DNA of 64,000 nt from Buchnera aphidicola (Diuraphis noxia) (lineage in GTDB: Bacteria; Pseudomonadota; Gammaproteobacteria; Enterobacterales; Enterobacteriaceae). Positions 30,294 through 39,664 of the stretch are shown here, piece by piece; position 1 is the first letter of the stretch; every line of letters starts with the position of its first letter. Where the stretch lies: the NCBI RefSeq assembly GCF_001700895.1, contig NZ_CP013259.1:248001-312000 (forward strand). The letters run 5' to 3'. The notes under the pieces are model-generated. The model was not told where the DNA came from. It ran no database searches and was given only the letters and a program-made list of their open reading frames with translations. The position numbers and the translations under genes are program-made.

Positions 30294-30770
30294 ATGAGTG
30301 AGAAATACATCGTCACCTGGGATATGCTTCAAATTCATACTAGAAAATTAGCAAATCGATTATTACTAAAAATTAAACTTTTTAATGGAATCATTGCTGT
30401 AAGTAGAGGAGGTCTCGTTCCATCTACTCTACTCGCAAGAGAATTGGGTATTCGATATGTCGATACTGTCTGTGTTTCAAGTTATGATTATAATTGTCTA
30501 AAAAAAAGTAGAAAAATTATCAAAAAAGCAAAAGGTAACGGAGAAAAAATTATTGTAATAGACGATTTAGTAGATACTGGTGGAACTGCAAAAATTATTA
30601 GAAATTTATATCCCAAAGCATATTTTGTTACAATTTTTGCAAAACCAATGGGTCGTTTATTAGTTGATGATTATGTGATAGATATTCCTCAAAATGTATG
30701 GATTGAACAACCATGGGATACGTCAATTTCTTACATACCTCCTCTATTTAAAAACTATAAAATCCAATAG
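30294..30770 (+). CDS. gpt: Xanthine-guanine phosphoribosyltransferase
   Basis: Gpt salvages guanine and xanthine (and hypoxanthine) to nucleotides at the inner membrane. ATG at 30294 gives [20 protein letters not shown], aligned to residue 1 of E. coli Gpt; the frame is open further upstream to 30207 but that stretch has no homology. The PRPP-binding motif [12 protein letters not shown] and [11 protein letters not shown] are intact, with WIEQPWD near the end. It has 158 residues versus 152. No frameshift is present. Confidence 0.95.
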   Translation: MSEKYIVTWDMLQIHTRKLANRLLLKIKLFNGIIAVSRGGLVPSTLLARELGIRYVDTVCVSSYDYNCLKKSRKIIKKAKGNGEKIIVIDDLVDTGGTAKIIRNLYPKAYFVTIFAKPMGRLLVDDYVIDIPQNVWIEQPWDTSISYIPPLFKNYKIQ

Positions 30771-30887
30771 AATATCTTGAAACAAATAATAAAATAATAT
30801 TTATAATAAATTCTTAAAACGTCATAAAAAATAAGATTTTTAAAATATTTTTTATAGAATAACCAAATACTAAATAGAGATGTTTTT

Positions 30888-31451
30888 ATGACAAAAAAAC
30901 AAGATAAAAAAATAGAAAAAAACATTGAAAAAGAAAAAATTGATTGTGAAAAGAATAATTTTATAAACAAAGATTTAATAACATTCTTAGAAAATCAACT
31001 ACAAGAATCTGAAAAAAAAATATTAGAAAAAAAAATCTCTATTGATAAAGAATTAACAATTTTTTTGAATAGATCAAACAAAACAATCAACCAAGCTAGA
31101 AAATTTTCATTAGAAAAATGTATTATTAATTTTCTACCCATATTTGATAACGTTGAACGTTCATTAAATTTAATAAAAAAAAATATGTCAAATAAATTTT
31201 TTGTAGAAATAAAAAATAAATTAGAATTAATATCTGATTTATTAAACCAAGCTTTTCAACAATTCCATATAAAAAAAATAGACGCTATCAATGTACCATT
31301 TGATCCATCTATTCATGAAGCTATGTCTATTCATTATACTAATAACATGGATTCTAATAAAATAGTAACAGTTATGCAACCTGGTTATATTCTACATAAC
31401 TCTCGTTTATTACGTCCAGCTATGGTGTTAGTGTCAAAGAAAAAAATATAA
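30888..31451 (+). CDS. grpE: GrpE nucleotide exchange factor of DnaK
   Basis: GrpE releases ADP from DnaK. The 187-residue protein has a lysine/glutamate-rich N-terminal tail, a long coiled-coil (about 30-110) and the C-terminal beta domain with the family signature ending in VMQPGYILHNSRLLRPAMVLVSK; FLPIFDNVERSL is also typical. The location beside ratB and smpB is the ancestral grpE locus (nadK, recN and bamE missing). Some Buchnera are known to carry two grpE genes, so this may not be the only copy. Confidence 0.94.
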   Translation: MTKKQDKKIEKNIEKEKIDCEKNNFINKDLITFLENQLQESEKKILEKKISIDKELTIFLNRSNKTINQARKFSLEKCIINFLPIFDNVERSLNLIKKNMSNKFFVEIKNKLELISDLLNQAFQQFHIKKIDAINVPFDPSIHEAMSIHYTNNMDSNKIVTVMQPGYILHNSRLLRPAMVLVSKKKI

Positions 31452-31462
31452 ACATAATATTC

Positions 31463-31509
31463 TTAGATTTAATAAAAATTAAAAATTTTTTTAATTTTAT
31501 TAAATCTAA
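31463..31509. terminator. Long hairpin between convergent grpE and ratB
   Basis: TTAGATTTAATAAAAATTAA (from 31463) pairs with TTAATTTTATTAAATCTAA (to 31509), a stem of about 22 bp with one bulged A and an A/T-only tip. It is symmetric, so it could terminate both genes. Confidence 0.6.
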
Positions 31510-31533
31510 AATACATTATAGTCTTTAATTAAT

Positions 31534-31815
31534 TCATTTTTGAATTAAAATATTTTTTCTTCTTCGTTCTTTTGGATCAAATATTAAATTTCTATAAATT
31601 TCAATTCTATCTCCATTTTCTATGCGTGAATTTAAATATACTAATTTATTATAAATTCCCACTTTTAAAGTATATAATGATAGGCCTTTTATCAATGTTA
31701 ATAATTTTGACTCTAATATTGCTTCTTTTACAGTACTTCCTATTTTCATATTAACCTTTAAAATATATTGAATATCTGGTAAAGCATAAACTACTGTTGC
31801 TTGAATGATATGCAT
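31534..31815 (-). CDS. ratB: RnfH/RatB family ubiquitin-like protein
   Basis: The 93-residue product aligns over its whole length with E. coli RatB (YfjF, RnfH family): VVYALPDIQYI, GSTVKEAI, KVGIYNKLVYL, NGDRIEIYRNLIFDPKERRR. The family has a beta-grasp (ubiquitin-like) fold and no established reaction. In E. coli ratB is paired with ratA next to smpB; ratA is absent here. Retention in such a small genome suggests a useful role, possibly with Rnf or toxin-antitoxin-independent functions, but I cannot say which. Confidence 0.85.
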   Translation of the reverse strand: MHIIQATVVYALPDIQYILKVNMKIGSTVKEAILESKLLTLIKGLSLYTLKVGIYNKLVYLNSRIENGDRIEIYRNLIFDPKERRRKNILIQK

Positions 31816-31916
31816 TTTTTTATTTATATGTTATTAATGATAATTAGATTGATTATAAATACTATTTTTTAGATGTAGAAGACATTAATACATATTTTTT
31901 TTGGAAAAATAATATT

Positions 31917-32411
31917 ATGATAGATAAGAAAAATTGTAATTTAAAATTATTTAAAATTGTTAATAAAAAAGCATATTATAACTATTTTATAGAAAAAAAA
32001 TTTCAATCTGGTCTTGTTTTAGAGGGGTGGGAAGTAAAATCTATTAGATCTGGAAAAGTAAATATTACTGAGAGTTATATAACCAGTGTTTTTAATGAGA
32101 TGTATCTTTGTAACTCCTTAATTCAACCTTTAAGTGTATCTTCTAAATATATTATATATAATCCTACAAGAAAAAGAAAATTATTATTAAATAAAAATGA
32201 AATTAATTTTTTATCTAATAAGAAAAAAAATATAGGATATACTCTTGTTTCTTTATCTTTATTTTGGGAAAAATCTTGGTGTAAACTAGAATTTGGATTA
32301 GCAAAGGGGAAAAGTATACAAGATAAAAGATTACATATAAAAAATAAACAATGGAAAAAAGACAAACTCAATATAATCAAAAAAAAACAAGGTACTAAAG
32401 ATATTTTATGA
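31917..32411 (+). CDS. smpB: tmRNA-binding protein SmpB
   Basis: SmpB delivers tmRNA to stalled ribosomes for trans-translation. The protein is 164 residues (E. coli 160) with the OB-fold motifs [38 protein letters not shown] and [11 protein letters not shown]...DKR, and the basic C-terminal tail that enters the mRNA channel. Its stop overlaps the tadA start (ATGA, 4 bases), indicating translational coupling. In E. coli tadA is not next to smpB, so this junction arose by deletion or rearrangement. Confidence 0.96.
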   Translation: MIDKKNCNLKLFKIVNKKAYYNYFIEKKFQSGLVLEGWEVKSIRSGKVNITESYITSVFNEMYLCNSLIQPLSVSSKYIIYNPTRKRKLLLNKNEINFLSNKKKNIGYTLVSLSLFWEKSWCKLEFGLAKGKSIQDKRLHIKNKQWKKDKLNIIKKKQGTKDIL

Positions 32412-32872
32412 TATATCAAAAAGATGAAAAATGGATGAAAATTGCTTTAAAATATGCACATCATGCAGAAAAAAAAGGTGAAGTTCCTATAGGTGCAGTG
32501 TTGATTTTTGACGAACAAATAATAGGAATCGGTTGGAATAGTTCTATTTCACAAAATGATCCTACTGCACATGCAGAAATTGTAGCATTACGTTATGCAG
32601 GAAAAGTAATAAAAAATTATCGACTAGTTAACAGCACATTATATGTAACGTTACAACCTTGTATAATGTGTTGTGGAGCAATTATACAAAGTCGCATTAA
32701 ACGTTTAGTATTTGGTGCAAATTATGAAAAACAAAAAAATAATCAATGTAATTTACAAAGTCTTTTTTTAAATATGGAAAAAAAATTTAATATTCAAAAA
32801 AATGTTATGCAAAAAGAATGCTCTAATCTTTTAAAAAATTTTTTTCAGAAAAAAAGAAAACAAAATAATTAA
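32408..32872 (+). CDS. tadA: tRNA-specific adenosine deaminase (wobble A34 to inosine)
   Basis: TadA converts A34 to inosine in tRNA-Arg(ACG). The zinc site is complete: AHAEI (His and catalytic Glu) and the PCIMC pair of cysteines. [32 protein letters not shown] and [10 protein letters not shown] align with E. coli TadA. It has 154 residues. It overlaps smpB by four bases and converges on acpS with only 27 bases between. Confidence 0.95.
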   Translation: MIYQKDEKWMKIALKYAHHAEKKGEVPIGAVLIFDEQIIGIGWNSSISQNDPTAHAEIVALRYAGKVIKNYRLVNSTLYVTLQPCIMCCGAIIQSRIKRLVFGANYEKQKNNQCNLQSLFLNMEKKFNIQKNVMQKECSNLLKNFFQKKRKQNN

Positions 32873-32899
32873 TACTTTTAGTATATATCGCTAATAAAT

Positions 32900-33280
32900 T
32901 TACGATTCTAAAACAACTACAGAATATGTATATAATTTTTCATCAGAGATACTTACATGTATAGATTTGCATTGTATTTCCTTAGCTCTTTTTAAAGCAT
33001 TTTTTAGAAAACAAAATTGAGGTTTTCCTATATCATTATGATACAATTCTAATTGATTAAATGTTATGCCATAATTTATTCCTGTACCTAATGCTTTAGA
33101 AGCTGCCTCTTTAGCAGAAAATTTTTTTGCTAGAAAAACAATTTGATTTTTACTAACCATGTAGTTTTTCCATTCTTTTTTTGATAAAATTTTTTTGGCA
33201 AATTGATGTCTATAAAGTAAAAAAATCTTTTTGATACGTAAAATATCTACGATATCTATACCTATACCTACAATTGACAT
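32900..33280 (-). CDS. acpS: Holo-ACP synthase
   Basis: AcpS attaches 4'-phosphopantetheine from CoA to acyl carrier protein, needed for fatty-acid synthesis with FabZ and FabI. It has 126 residues, the E. coli length. Metal-binding Asp9 in GIGIDIVDI and Glu58 in KKFSAKEAASKALGTG are present. In E. coli acpS follows pdxJ and recO downstream of era; both are missing here, leaving a 122-bp spacer. Confidence 0.96.
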   Translation of the reverse strand: MSIVGIGIDIVDILRIKKIFLLYRHQFAKKILSKKEWKNYMVSKNQIVFLAKKFSAKEAASKALGTGINYGITFNQLELYHNDIGKPQFCFLKNALKRAKEIQCKSIHVSISDEKLYTYSVVVLES

Positions 33281-33402
33281 TGTTCAAATAAACCTTTTAA
33301 AAAATAAAAAATATTCTTATATAATTTTTTTTAAAATTAGTTGCATTTTTAAGTTTTTAACTAATTTTGAAAAAATTAGTAATTGTGTAAAAAATTCGTA
33401 TT

Positions 33403-34272
33403 TTAATGTTTTAAGTTTTTTTTCAGGTTGATTTTTACCCATAAAAAAAGATGCGTTTTTATAGAAAATTCTTTTTGTATATTATATCTAGAAAGAATAC
33501 TGACTTTTTTGATTTTTTCTCCATGATGACCAATAACAATTTTTTTTTGTCTTATATTTTCTACTAAAATAATAGCTCTTATATATAATTCTTCATTTTT
33601 TTTCTTTTGAAAAAATTCAACTTTGACTTTTAAGATAGACGGTAATTCATCACCTAAAAACAAAATTAATTTTTCGCGAATAATTTCTGAAATTGTAAAA
33701 ACATAAGAATTTTCTGTAATATAGTTTTCAGGATATATATGAGGATTATTTGGTAAAAAAGATTGAATAGTATTATTTAATGAAAAAAAATTATTTGTTT
33801 TTTTTGTAGAAATAGGTACTATTTCTATGGCGATATTTTTTTTTTTAAGATCATCAATAAAAGGTAACAAATTCTGTTTATTTTGAATTTTATCAATTTT
33901 ATTAATGATAATAATAATAGGAGTTTTGCTTTTTTGTATTATTCTAAAAATATTTTTATCATTTTCTGTCCAAGATAATTTATCTATAACAAACATTAAC
34001 AACGATGAGTTTTTTATTGTTTTATAAAAAAGATTTTTTTTATACAAAATTATATTGTTTTTTTTATTAAACATTATTCCAGGTGTATCTATATAAATAG
34101 ATTGATAAGCATTCTGTGTTTTAACACCTATAATATTATTTTGTGTAGTATTTTTTTTTCTTGATATTATAGAAATTTTTTTCCCAATTATTTTATTAAT
34201 TAAACTTGATTTACCAACATTTACTTTTCCAATAATTGTTATATATCCGCAATATTTTTGTTGTATATTCAC
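33403..34272 (-). CDS. era: GTPase Era
   Basis: Era binds 16S rRNA near its 3' end and helps 30S maturation. GTPase motifs are G1 [10 protein letters not shown]3 DTPG and G4 NKID; the KH domain follows with a degenerate [12 protein letters not shown]. Its 289 residues are about 12 shorter than E. coli, with the tail after LWVKI truncated and replaced by lysines. An A11 tract (33836-33846) lies in frame. The ATG overlaps the rnc stop (ATGA), as in E. coli. Confidence 0.95.
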   Translation of the reverse strand: MNIQQKYCGYITIIGKVNVGKSSLINKIIGKKISIISRKKNTTQNNIIGVKTQNAYQSIYIDTPGIMFNKKNNIILYKKNLFYKTIKNSSLLMFVIDKLSWTENDKNIFRIIQKSKTPIIIIINKIDKIQNKQNLLPFIDDLKKKNIAIEIVPISTKKTNNFFSLNNTIQSFLPNNPHIYPENYITENSYVFTISEIIREKLILFLGDELPSILKVKVEFFQKKKNEELYIRAIILVENIRQKKIVIGHHGEKIKKVSILSRYNIQKEFSIKTHLFLWVKINLKKNLKH

Positions 34273-34949
34273 TCTACACCTAATTTAATTAATGCTTTTT
34301 TTGCAGCATCTTGTTCAGCTTTTCTCCGGCTTGAACCAGTACCAATTAAATGTTCTGAAATGATGCTAATTTTGCAATGAATGGTAAATAATTGATTATG
34401 GGCTTCACCATATATTTCAACTATAAAATATGTAGGTAAAGATAAATGTTTTGATTGTAAATATTCTTGTAATCGTGTTTTAGGGTCCTTTTGTGTATCT
34501 CCAGGACTAATTTTTTCTAAACGTTTTTCATACCATTTTAATATTAATTCTTCTACTGTTTTTATATTACTATCTAAATAAATACTTCCAATTATTGCTT
34601 CTACAGTATTTGCTAAAATAGATTCACGACGGAATCCTCCACTTTTTAATTCACCCTGTCCTAATTTCAAATACTCTCCTAAATCAAATTCGTATGCAAT
34701 TTCAGCTAAGGTATTTCCACGTACTAAAGTTGCTCTCATACGACTCATATCTCCTTCATTAATATAAGGAAAATGCTGATATAAAGCGTTAGCAATTACA
34801 AAACTTAAAATAGAATCACCTAAAAATTCTAATCTTTCATTATGTTTACTACTTGCGCTTCTATGTGTTAATGCTTGTTTTAAGAGATCTTTATGATTAA
34901 AAGTATATCCCAATATTTTTTGTATTTTTTTTGTTGTAATATAGTTCAT
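34269..34949 (-). CDS. rnc: Ribonuclease III
   Basis: RNase III cleaves double-stranded RNA, including the pre-16S stem found at 25495/27154. The 226 residues equal the E. coli length. The signature [12 protein letters not shown] carries Glu41 and Asp45; the second pair is in [15 protein letters not shown] dsRNA-binding domain occupies residues about 155-226 ([11 protein letters not shown] ... [18 protein letters not shown]). It is translationally coupled to era and lies downstream of lepB. Confidence 0.97.
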   Translation of the reverse strand: MNYITTKKIQKILGYTFNHKDLLKQALTHRSASSKHNERLEFLGDSILSFVIANALYQHFPYINEGDMSRMRATLVRGNTLAEIAYEFDLGEYLKLGQGELKSGGFRRESILANTVEAIIGSIYLDSNIKTVEELILKWYEKRLEKISPGDTQKDPKTRLQEYLQSKHLSLPTYFIVEIYGEAHNQLFTIHCKISIISEHLIGTGSSRRKAEQDAAKKALIKLGVE

Positions 34950-35073
34950 GTTATACCAATTGTAATGATATTTTAATTGATTTTAGATATATAACAGAAA
35001 ATTAAAAAATTTTTATAAAATTTAAAATATATATAAACAAAAAAATTGTAAATACTAATTAAACAAATAATTT

Positions 35074-36015
35074 TCAATATATGTTACCAATTCTATTAAT
35101 ACGTATACCAGTAGGCCATTCATTTTCATTTTTATTAAAACTCATCCATACTTTAACAGCTTTTCCTATTAAATTTTTTTCAGGAACAAAACCCCAATAA
35201 CGACTATCTAAACTATTATCACGATTATCTCCCATCATAAAATACTGCCCTTCAGGTACAATCCAATTTAATTTTTTCATATCTTTTTGTTGATAATAAT
35301 CTTGTTTAACACTTTTTATCCCCTCTAACAATAGAATATTATGTTTTAGATTATTAATATTTTCTTCAACAATATCATAATAAACTTTATGATATATTTT
35401 ATTGTTTTGTATTGATCTGTTTTGATCAAAAAAATATAGTTTCTGAGTAAATTCACTTTGTCGAGAATGTGAATATTTAATGAGTAAATTTTCGTTACAA
35501 TTTTTTGTAATTAAATAATTTGTACAAATTTGTAAATGTTTAGTATTTTCATTATATTCAATTTTATCTCCAGGCAATCCGATTACACGTTTAATATAAT
35601 CTGTATTATATTCTATAGGATGTTTAAAGACTACTACATCACCACGTTTAGGAAATTGTTTATGTATTAAAGTATGATGCGTAATAGGGTCTTTAATACC
35701 ATATGAGAATTTTTCTACAAGAATAAAATCACCAATTAAAAGTGTAGGCATCATAGATCCTGAAGGGATTTGAAAAGGTTCATAAATAAATGAACGTATA
35801 ATAAATATTATGAGAAAGACTGGAAAAAAAGATGATAAAGATTGAAAAAAAGTATTTTTATATTCTATTTTTTCTAGATATTTGTGATCTATGTTTTTAT
35901 TAAAAATTTTTTTTCTTAAACACATGTTTTTAATTTTTTTAATCTGATAATAAGTCCAAAACAAACCTGTAAATAATGTACTAATCAATAAAAAAATAGT
36001 TAATATATTAGACAT
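35074..36015 (-). CDS. lepB: Signal peptidase I
   Basis: LepB cleaves signal peptides at the periplasmic face. The 313-residue protein has two N-terminal membrane segments (about 3-22 and 62-78), catalytic Ser87 in IPSGSMMPTLLIGD and Lys142 in YIKRVIGLPGDK, and the MMGDNRDNSLDSRYWG box. It lies 15 bases downstream of lepA in the lepA-lepB-rnc-era order. Substrates encoded in this window include DegP and BamA. Confidence 0.96.
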   Translation of the reverse strand: MSNILTIFLLISTLFTGLFWTYYQIKKIKNMCLRKKIFNKNIDHKYLEKIEYKNTFFQSLSSFFPVFLIIFIIRSFIYEPFQIPSGSMMPTLLIGDFILVEKFSYGIKDPITHHTLIHKQFPKRGDVVVFKHPIEYNTDYIKRVIGLPGDKIEYNENTKHLQICTNYLITKNCNENLLIKYSHSRQSEFTQKLYFFDQNRSIQNNKIYHKVYYDIVEENINNLKHNILLLEGIKSVKQDYYQQKDMKKLNWIVPEGQYFMMGDNRDNSLDSRYWGFVPEKNLIGKAVKVWMSFNKNENEWPTGIRINRIGNIY

Positions 36016-36030
36016 GTTAATTCCTTAATG

Positions 36031-37824
36031 TTATTTTTTACTAATATTTAAAATTTCAAGAAAGGCAGTTTTAGGCATATTAATGTTACCTATTTTTTTC
36101 ATTCTTTTTTTTCCATCTTTTTGTTTTTGTAATAATTTCTTCTTTCTACTAACATCACCACCATAACATTTTGATAATACATTTTTTCTTAATTGTTTAA
36201 TAGTTGATCGAGCTACGATTGCATTATTAATAATAGCTTGAATTACAATATCGAATTGATGTCGGGGTATTAGTTCTTTAATTTTTTCAACTATTTCTCG
36301 TGCACGATATTGTGAATTATTTTTATGGACTAGAATTGTTAAAGCATCTATTCTTTCTGAATTAATAAGTATATCAATTCGTACCATTTTTGCTGTTTTA
36401 AAACATTTGAAATCATATTCTAGTGATGCATATCCACTAGAAACAGATTTTAATTCATCAAAAAAGTTTAATACTATTTCGTTCATAGGTATTTGATATT
36501 TTAATAAAACTTGATGTGTATGATAAATCATATCAATTTGATAACCTCTTTTTTTTACGCATAATTTAATTATTGCACCAAGAAATTTTGGAGGTGTTAA
36601 AATATTACATTCAGTTATTGGTTCTCTAATTTTTTTTATAGTATTTATAGGAGGGAATTTAGTAGGAGTATCTAAATAGACTTTGTTTCCATTGATGAGT
36701 TCTATTTCATACATCACTGTTGGTGCTGTTGAAATTAAATTAATAAAATATTCTCTTTCTAAACGTTCCTGAATAATTTCCATATGTAATAAACCTAAAA
36801 ATCCGCATCTAAAACCAAATCCAAGTGCGCTAGAGTTTTCTGGTTCATAAAATAACGAAGAGTCATTTAAACTCAGTTTTCCTAATGCGTTTTTAAATGC
36901 TTCATATTGATCAGATGAAACAGGAAATAAACCAGCATATATTTGTGGTTTAATTTTTTTAAATCCAGTTAATCTTTTTTTTGCAGGATTAATAGTTGTT
37001 GTTAATGTATCACCAACTGGTGCTGCATTGATATTTTTAATTCCACAAATAATCCAACCCACTTCTCCACATTTTAATTGATTTTTTTCAATTTTTTTAG
37101 GTGTAAAAATGCCTATTTTTTCAACAAAATAATTTTTTCCTGTACTCATAACTTGAATTTTATCTTTTTCAAATAAAATCCCATTTTTAATCCTTACTAA
37201 GGATACTACACCTAAGTAATTATCAAACCAAGAATCAATAATTAATGCTTGAAGTGGTTGTTCTATTGAACCCTTAGGAGGTGGAATTTTTTTAATAATA
37301 TATTCTATTAATTCTTTTATTCCTTCTCCTGTTTTAGCTGAACATCGAATAGCATCTGATGCAGATATACCTATAACATCCTCGATTTCCTTAGAAACTT
37401 TTTCTAAATTAGAATTAGGTAAATCTATTTTATTTAATACTGGGATAATTTCTAAATTCATATCTAGTGCAGTGTAACAATTAGATAATGTTTGAGCTTC
37501 TACTCCTTGAGTAGAATCAATAATTAATAATGCTCCTTCACATGCGGCTAATGAACGAGATACCTCATAAGAAAAATTTACATGACCTGGTGTGTCAATA
37601 AAATTTAAATGAAAAATATTACCATTTTTATCTTTGTAATTAATCATAACACTTTGTGCTTTGATAGTAATTCCTCGTTCTTTTTCTAAATCCATTGTAT
37701 CTAAAACTTGATTAGACATTTCTCTTTCAGATAATCCATGACAAATTTGTATTAAACGATCAGATAAAGTTGATTTTCCATGATCAATATGCGCTATAAT
37801 AGAAAAATTTCGTATTTTTTTCAT
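36031..37824 (-). CDS. lepA: Elongation factor 4 (LepA)
   Basis: EF4 is a ribosome-associated GTPase implicated in translation initiation or back-translocation. It has 597 residues (E. coli 599). GTP motifs [17 protein letters not shown] and NKIDLP, plus RGITIKAQ in switch I, are present. The C-terminal EF4-specific domain (KECYGGD-like [18 protein letters not shown]...GKKRMK) is intact. It is first in the lepA-lepB-rnc-era unit and divergent from mnmA across 200 bp. Confidence 0.96.
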   Translation of the reverse strand: MKKIRNFSIIAHIDHGKSTLSDRLIQICHGLSEREMSNQVLDTMDLEKERGITIKAQSVMINYKDKNGNIFHLNFIDTPGHVNFSYEVSRSLAACEGALLIIDSTQGVEAQTLSNCYTALDMNLEIIPVLNKIDLPNSNLEKVSKEIEDVIGISASDAIRCSAKTGEGIKELIEYIIKKIPPPKGSIEQPLQALIIDSWFDNYLGVVSLVRIKNGILFEKDKIQVMSTGKNYFVEKIGIFTPKKIEKNQLKCGEVGWIICGIKNINAAPVGDTLTTTINPAKKRLTGFKKIKPQIYAGLFPVSSDQYEAFKNALGKLSLNDSSLFYEPENSSALGFGFRCGFLGLLHMEIIQERLEREYFINLISTAPTVMYEIELINGNKVYLDTPTKFPPINTIKKIREPITECNILTPPKFLGAIIKLCVKKRGYQIDMIYHTHQVLLKYQIPMNEIVLNFFDELKSVSSGYASLEYDFKCFKTAKMVRIDILINSERIDALTILVHKNNSQYRAREIVEKIKELIPRHQFDIVIQAIINNAIVARSTIKQLRKNVLSKCYGGDVSRKKKLLQKQKDGKKRMKKIGNINMPKTAFLEILNISKK

Positions 37825-38024
37825 ATTTAATATTTACCATAATATTTTATTATTTTAATATGCATAAAAAAATATTTTTTTGTTGTTTTTATTAAAATTA
37901 TTTAAAATATATCTTAATAATATTTAATTATTTTAGTATATAATGTATTGATTCATTTTATAATATATAATATATTTTTTGATTTTAGAAAAATATAAAA
38001 ACAATATAAAAATTAGTTTTATTT

Positions 38025-39131
38025 ATGAAAATTAACAAAAATAAAAAAGTTATCATTGCTATGTCTGGAGGTGTAGATTCGTCTGTATCTGCTTGGATTT
38101 TAAAAAAACAAAATTATGAAGTAGAAGGTTTATTTATGAAGAATTGGGAAGAAGATGATAATGCAAAACATTGTACTTCTGAACAAGATTTATTGGATGC
38201 TGAAAACGTATGTAAAATGTTAAATATACATCTTCATAAGATGAATTTTTCTACAGAATTTTGGGAAAATGTTTTTCAACGTTTTTTAAATGAATACAAA
38301 AGTGGTATCACACCTAATCCTGATATATTTTGTAATAAAGAGATTAAATTTAATCTATTTTTAAAATATTCTATTCAAAATCTTCAAGCTGACTATATTG
38401 CAACGGGTCATTACGCTCGCATAAAAAAAATATCTGGACAATACTACCTTCTCAAAGGTATAGATCTTGATAAAGATCAAACGTATTTTTTATATACGTT
38501 GCATAATTATCAATTGAAACAAATATTATTTCCAATTGGAGCCTTAAAAAAAAGACAAGTTAGAGATATTGCTAGAAAACTGAATTTAACAGTAGCCGAA
38601 AAAAAAGATTCTACTGGTATTTGTTTTATTGGTCCTAAAAATTTAAGAAATTTTCTTAATCCATATATTTCTGAAAAAAAAGGAGATATTATTACCACTA
38701 ATAGTGAGATTGTTGGTCAACATTATGGTGCTTGTTATTATACTCTAGGTCAGAGAAAAGGATTAGGAATTGGAGGTATCAAAGGACGATATAATATTCC
38801 ATGGTACGTTGTAGATAAAAATGTTAAAAAAAACATATTAATTGTTGCTCAAGGAGCTTATAATAAACATCTTATGTCAACAGGATTAATTGCCAAAAAT
38901 ATTACTTGGATAAATCATGAACAGTTTACTTTTCCATTATCATGTACAGTAAAAACACGGTATCGTCAAAACAATATATCTTGTAAGATAGATTACGTAA
39001 ATAATTTATATATAAAAGTTGTATTTGATTCTCCAGTAAATGCAGTCACTCCAGGACAATCCGTTGTCTTTTATTTATCAGAAATATGTATAGGTGGTGG
39101 AATTATTAATTCTAGAATACCATTATTTTAA
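38025..39131 (+). CDS. mnmA: tRNA-specific 2-thiouridylase
   Basis: MnmA thiolates U34 of tRNA-Glu, -Gln and -Lys. It has 368 residues, the E. coli length. The PP-loop SGGVDSS (near residue 15), the catalytic cysteine in PDIFCNKEIKF and the persulfide cysteine in DSTGICFIGP are present; GLGIGG and VDKN.KN features follow. The E. coli neighbours hflD and purB come next; hflD has no intact counterpart here (see 39132-39664). Confidence 0.97.
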   Translation: MKINKNKKVIIAMSGGVDSSVSAWILKKQNYEVEGLFMKNWEEDDNAKHCTSEQDLLDAENVCKMLNIHLHKMNFSTEFWENVFQRFLNEYKSGITPNPDIFCNKEIKFNLFLKYSIQNLQADYIATGHYARIKKISGQYYLLKGIDLDKDQTYFLYTLHNYQLKQILFPIGALKKRQVRDIARKLNLTVAEKKDSTGICFIGPKNLRNFLNPYISEKKGDIITTNSEIVGQHYGACYYTLGQRKGLGIGGIKGRYNIPWYVVDKNVKKNILIVAQGAYNKHLMSTGLIAKNITWINHEQFTFPLSCTVKTRYRQNNISCKIDYVNNLYIKVVFDSPVNAVTPGQSVVFYLSEICIGGGIINSRIPLF

Positions 39132-39664
39132 TTTTTTGATTATGTTAAAATAATAAGATCATTATACTTAACAAAGAAAATTCAATTAGAATATCATTTT
39201 TAAATGTATATCAACCAGTATATTTTGAAAAATGATTTTATTTGAGAAATGTGAGAATGATACATTTCCAACGTTCTTATACAGTATGTTATATGTTAGG
39301 TCAGTCTGAGTAATTGTAATACATAAATATCATGAAAAATCTTGATTTAAAAATAAAAATCTTAACGTTTATTTTGTATGATTTTTAATTTTTTCTATTT
39401 TTATTTTAAGTTTATTACATATATTTTTGATTTTATAAGTCTTGAAAAAATTAGAATTTAGTTATATGAATATTAATTTTTTAAAAAATGATTAATTATA
39501 TGTAATAAAGATTTTTTATGAAAAAAATAATTTGTTTTGATAAATAATCTAATAAAATTAGATATTTTTATTTAATTTTTTTAATTAATATGTTTTTAAA
39601 TATATACAAACATACTATATAATTACAAAAAATAAATGGTTTTAAAATAGTCAGGATATAATAT
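39132..39664. other. 533-bp gene-free gap at the hflD position
   Basis: In E. coli mnmA is followed by hflD (ycfC) and purB. Here the interval has stops in all frames and no recognisable HflD segment, so it is best read as an eroded remnant. The only structure I saw is a short inverted repeat, GAAATGT (39246-39252) with ACATTTC (39262-39268). The segment 39240-39320 is slightly less AT-rich than the rest. The purB start has no strong ribosome site beyond AGGA at 39652-39655. Confidence 0.5.

Noticed and set aside
30755-30970. Minus-strand hydrophobic ORF between gpt and grpE
   Set aside because: Phe/Ile/Tyr-rich frames are expected from AT-rich DNA; it overlaps the grpE start and has no ribosome site or homology.
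39275-39325. Short frame vaguely resembling the N-terminus of HflD
   Set aside because: Requires an indel and reads through stops; similarity is too weak to claim a remnant.
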